Source: Gracilibacillus boraciitolerans JCM 21714
Lineage (GTDB): Bacteria > Bacillota > Bacilli > Bacillales > Amphibacillaceae
Assembly: GCF_000521485.1 (NCBI RefSeq)
Contig: NZ_BAVS01000028.1
Span: 1 to 42,166, forward strand
Direction: 5' to 3'
DNA length: 42,166 bases
Part shown: one piece after another, positions 39,319-42,166 of the stretch
Position numbering within the stretch: the first letter of the stretch is position 1
How the letters are laid out: every line of letters starts with the position of its first letter
Program-made: the position numbers and the translations under genes
The notes under the pieces: generated by a model
Told to the model about the DNA's origin: nothing
The model's input: the letters and a program-made list of their open reading frames with translations, nothing else
Databases searched by the model: none

Positions 39319-40561
39319 TTATTTTTCATGATCTGCTTCTGTATTCTCATACCTGCTATCCAAGTAATCAACAATATGAATAATATAGCCCTCTAGATTA
39401 AGGGGCTTACGAATGGCGCTGCCCCCCCATTCTGGTAGACCATGATGGCACAAAATACAATGAGACATTAAATGAATAGCTTCCATACTGATAGTAATTT
39501 GATTATGCTCGATTACTCTAGATAATACTAATACACCATAAGGAATATGCCCGATTGTAACACCTAGTGGATCCATAGCAATTCCAGCTTGTTTACGAGT
39601 AGTATCTTCAAACGATGCCGTAGGATATAGAAAGTTAAAAATGTCCATCGATTTACCTGCATAATCGTATTCGGCTAACTTACCGATATCATGGAATAAA
39701 ATACTCGTTATTAAAGCATCATAATTAATTTCTTTAAATTTATATTCAGACATTCCTTGTAACATGTGATATAAATGATCAATCGAGTCTTTCCAGACAA
39801 AATGAGAACGTTGCCCATCGTCTTTAAGTGACTCCCAAATCTCTTGTTTAAATTGAGTCTCCACTTTGTGTATCAGTTTCATTACCGCACGGAAAGGATT
39901 ATCTTCCTGTATTGTTATGTATTTGCAGAAGCGCATCAGTCCAACAGTATGTTTTAAAAGCCCCCCCTAGATAATTATGATGGTACCCTTTTGCGGCAGG
40001 GCTCAAACGAAATGCTTCCCATAAATGATCCATTGCTCGAAATGTAATTTGTTGATATGGATCTTTTAATTCATATAGATATGCAAACAATTCTTCCGTT
40101 AATTGCTGTATGTCTTGTTTGGTGTAAGCTAAAAGTGTAAAAGGATCGATCGTATCTTTACAAGGTGTCAAGTCATAAATGGTTACACTCTTAAAGCCAT
40201 TAAACTCGTCGACCTGACCTCGAATATCAAAGACGCCTTCTTGTTCTAATATGGGAAGCATAGCCTCTACCTCACCATTGTTATCCCACATCTTAGCTGA
40301 AATATTCCCACTTTGATCACTTAGTGATAGTTTTAAGAAGGATTTATTAGTTTTTGTTTTCTTAACTTCAAAATCATTCAATAAAACTCTTGTAGACACT
40401 GCAGAACCTTTTGTTAAATCATTTAATTGTAATCCTTTTATGTTGTCTGGCAAAGTTGGTGGTGGAAAGGATGATAGCACATGTTCTTTTTGCTTATCCG
40501 TTAATTGATAATTGATCGGGATCATATCATAAAAATAGTTGGTGTTAGTCACATAAATCAC
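39319..40561 (-). CDS. yhaM: YhaM 3'-5' exoribonuclease, frameshifted
   Basis: About 413 residues when joined. An N-terminal OB fold (NKSFLKLSLSDQSGNISAKMWD) is followed by an HD hydrolase domain with HHNYLGG, SILFHDIGKL, YGVLVLSRVIEHN and CHHGLPEWG. YhaM is a metal-dependent 3' exonuclease in RNA and DNA turnover. The frame breaks at a C heptamer (39961-39967); six restore NYLGGLLKHTVGLMRF. A second C heptamer (39422) gives PEWGGSAIR where relatives have PEWGS. The N-terminus is about 30 residues longer than in B. subtilis; GGAGTGA before ATG 40561 supports it. In B. subtilis it lies next to yhaN on the same strand; here it is reversed. Confidence 0.87.
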
Positions 40562-40588
40562 TCCAATCTGGTAGATCTATTATATAAG

Positions 40589-40625
40589 AAACCCTATCCT
40601 CATTCTCGATGAAGATAGGGTTTTG
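40589..40625 (-). terminator. Terminator of prsA
   Basis: Arms AACCCTATC and GATAGGGTT; it lies between prsA and yhaM, which share the strand. Confidence 0.75.
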
Positions 40626-40634
40626 GTTGTTTTA

Positions 40635-41606
40635 TTATTCTGTTTGTTCTTCCGTACTGCCAGATTCTTCTTCAGTGGTGTTCGCTTCTTCATCTGCATT
40701 GCCAGTTTCTTCTTCTGAAGTTGGTTCTTCTGAAGTCTCTGTTTCCGGTGCTTCAGGCTGTTTAAATAGATCTTTAAATTCATCAATTTTTACATCTATT
40801 TTAGCATTTGCGATTAAGTCCTGAATTTTTGTTTGAAAAGCAGTCTGATCAATTTTAGTTTGTGCAATTTCACGAGTTAATTGATTTTTAACATCTTCAA
40901 GTGGTTCTGCATCCTCAACTTCAATGCGATCTGTGACCTTAATAATATGGAAACCATTTTCTGTTTGAACAGGTTCACTAATTTCCCCTACTTCAAGATT
41001 ATAAGCAGCATCTTCAAATCCAGGAACCATCTTACCTTTTCCGAATTGACCTAAGTCTCCGCCATCCTCAGCACTTCCGTCCGAGGAATATTCTTTTGCT
41101 AACTCAGCAAAATCAGCTCCATTGTCTAATTTTTCTTTCACTTCTTTTGCTGTTTCTTCATTATCTACTAGAATATGGCTTGCGACTAAATCATATTGAA
41201 TACGCTCATAACGTTTTTCGATTTCCTCATCTGTTACTTCTATATCTTCAGTAGCAGCCTTTTCCTGTAAAAGATTCACTCGTATGTCTTCACGAAAAGC
41301 TTCTTCGTTTTCATAGCCAATTTGATTTAAAATGGTTTCAAATTGTTCTCCATATTGATCTTTAAATGTTTGAATTTCTTCATCTACTTCTTCTTCGGAT
41401 ACATCGTATTTATCTTCAAGAATAGTTTCTAATACCAATTTTTGAAGAACCTGATCACCATTCTCAGCTTTTAATTCTTCATAAAACGCTTCTTTCGTGA
41501 TATCACCTGAATCTGTTGTCACTACTGTTTCAGACTCATCAGATGAGCACGCTGAAAGTGCAAAGATACTTGCTGCAACTGTTGCTGTGATTGCTATTTT
41601 TTTCAT
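40635..41606 (-). CDS. prsA: PrsA foldase lipoprotein (PpiC-type)
   Basis: 323 residues. A lipoprotein signal with LSAC (Cys20), an N-terminal chaperone domain, a parvulin PPIase domain at about residues 140-230 (ASHILVDNEETAKEV, GADFAELAKEYSSDGSA, GGDLGQFGKGKMVPGFE, ENGFHIIKVTDR), and an acidic Glu/Thr-rich tail of about 50 residues. PrsA folds secreted proteins outside the membrane and is essential or important in bacilli. The low-complexity acidic tail is long. The gene is intact and has no G/C run over four. Confidence 0.95.
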   Translation of the reverse strand: MKKIAITATVAASIFALSACSSDESETVVTTDSGDITKEAFYEELKAENGDQVLQKLVLETILEDKYDVSEEEVDEEIQTFKDQYGEQFETILNQIGYENEEAFREDIRVNLLQEKAATEDIEVTDEEIEKRYERIQYDLVASHILVDNEETAKEVKEKLDNGADFAELAKEYSSDGSAEDGGDLGQFGKGKMVPGFEDAAYNLEVGEISEPVQTENGFHIIKVTDRIEVEDAEPLEDVKNQLTREIAQTKIDQTAFQTKIQDLIANAKIDVKIDEFKDLFKQPEAPETETSEEPTSEEETGNADEEANTTEEESGSTEEQTE

Positions 41607-41723
41607 TTTACCTACACTCCTAATTATTTACTAATACTATTTTTAACTCTTGCAATAATATAACATACTTTTAATTAAAAAAAACAGTATAACTATATAT
41701 TACATTGTTTTTACTCATTTTTA

Positions 41724-41903
41724 TCATGTGTAAATTACTTCAACATATGATGAAACTAAAAGAATCGTAATTAAAATATTAATGGTACGGAATACATTTG
41801 GTTGTTTTTCTTGGGACATCTCTGTTTGCAAACACAGTCTCATGGTTAATGAGTTAAATATAAATAAAATGAAAAATGCAAACATAACGAAAACGAATAG
41901 CAT
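41724..41903 (-). CDS. Small two-helix membrane protein
   Basis: 59 residues: MLFVFVMFAFFILFIFNSL, a polar loop MRLCLQTEMSQEKQPN, then VFRTINILITILLVSSYVEV. GGAGGT lies 7 bases upstream of ATG 41903. The start and ribosome site are convincing, the family is not recognised. It precedes prsA on the same strand with a gap of about 115 bases. It could be a membrane micropeptide co-expressed with prsA (inference). Confidence 0.6.
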   Translation of the reverse strand: MLFVFVMFAFFILFIFNSLTMRLCLQTEMSQEKQPNVFRTINILITILLVSSYVEVIYT

Positions 41904-42126
41904 GAAACTTACCTCCTTAATCTACTTCATTACTTTAACAAAAAAATATAGTTTTGAACAGTATGACTTCTCTAAATTAGTAGAAAAATATGTATGTTGC
42001 CATTATATCATGCTAGGAAAAACAAAAAAGAAATTTTGTTCATTGAAGAAGAGGCAGAGGCTTACGTTGAGATACCGAGTCATAAGACTCTAATTATAGT
42101 CATCATTCTCTTCCTGTTGTGCAATT

Positions 42127-42160
42127 AAAAAATCCGAACGATCGTTATCGTTCGGATTTT
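42127..42160. terminator. Hairpin at the window end
   Basis: Perfect arms AAAATCCGAACGAT and ATCGTTCGGATTTT with a four-base loop. It may serve a gene to the right on the minus strand or the unassigned sequence at 41910-42120, in which I see no gene I can support. Confidence 0.8.
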
Positions 42161-42166
42161 AGTTTT

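Noticed and set aside
41782-42093. 103-residue plus-strand frame near the window end
   Set aside because: It overlaps the better supported minus-strand membrane gene, has no ribosome site and an unstructured low-complexity translation.
41990-42110. Possible YhaL-like fragment (FIEEEAEAYVE) on the plus strand
   Set aside because: A short resemblance to the acidic segment of YhaL, but no ribosome site, no leading membrane helix and the hydrophobic part comes after instead of before.

Overview
The window looks like a chromosomal stretch from an AT-rich, spore-forming member of the Bacillaceae, probably one of the halophilic or alkaliphilic genera near Oceanobacillus, Virgibacillus or Gracilibacillus (genus is inference). 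The support is an alpha/beta SASP, the YabG spore protease, a YheC/D coat-associated ATP-grasp protein, an IDEAL-domain protein, a YjcZ-like micropeptide, a haem quinol oxidase QoxABCD, MsmX, PrsA and the yhe/yha gene neighbourhood known from Bacillus subtilis.

Layout. 1-5 kb: a Pro/Gly-rich coat-like protein, a small SET-domain protein, a czcD-czrA metal-efflux unit with a visible ArsR/CzrA-type operator, a chromate-transporter-like gene and a DUF389 membrane protein. 5-8 kb: an apparent four-gene minus-strand run, response regulator, sensor kinase, SDR dehydrogenase, DUF389. 8-13.3 kb: qoxABCD followed by a DoxX-like membrane protein. 13.4-16.4 kb: a degV copy with two in-frame stops, a Cys/Met PLP enzyme, a YueD-like reductase and a YjcZ-like micropeptide. 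16.5-16.75 kb: an intergenic palindromic repeat. 17-19.7 kb: methionine aminopeptidase, AzlCD and an MneS-type cation exporter. 19.9-25.1 kb: IDEAL protein, M15 carboxypeptidase, yabG, fumarase, SASP and msmX. 25.4-27.05 kb: the ends of a degenerate group II intron that has lost a recognisable reverse transcriptase and holds two convergent small ORFs; it sits in a diverged copy of the 16.6 kb repeat. 27.2-42 kb: a PucR-type regulator, yheD, yheB, yheA, the yhaQ-yhaP exporter, yhaO-yhaN (Mre11/Rad50-like), a GNAT, a DedA protein, yhaM and prsA.

The most striking signal is not a gene. G or C homopolymers have a very odd length distribution. Reading by eye I count about 15 runs of 4, 13 of 5, 4 of 6, 32 of exactly 7 and 3 of 8, where a geometric decline is expected. 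In conserved proteins most heptamers make sense as an ancestral run of 4 plus 3, giving one extra Gly or Pro inside family motifs (the ABC signature of YhaQ, the DATP motif of fumarase, the PGxIPKRR motif of YheB). A few convert 5 or 6 to 7 and break the frame (map, chrA, dedA, yhaM). There are also about 20 other frameshifts or stops, many in housekeeping genes, mostly one-base homopolymer changes. A systematic consensus error is the simplest explanation; a real genome-wide G-tract expansion is the exciting alternative. Raw reads would settle it. Genes below are given with the coordinates of the restored reading frame, and each break is noted.
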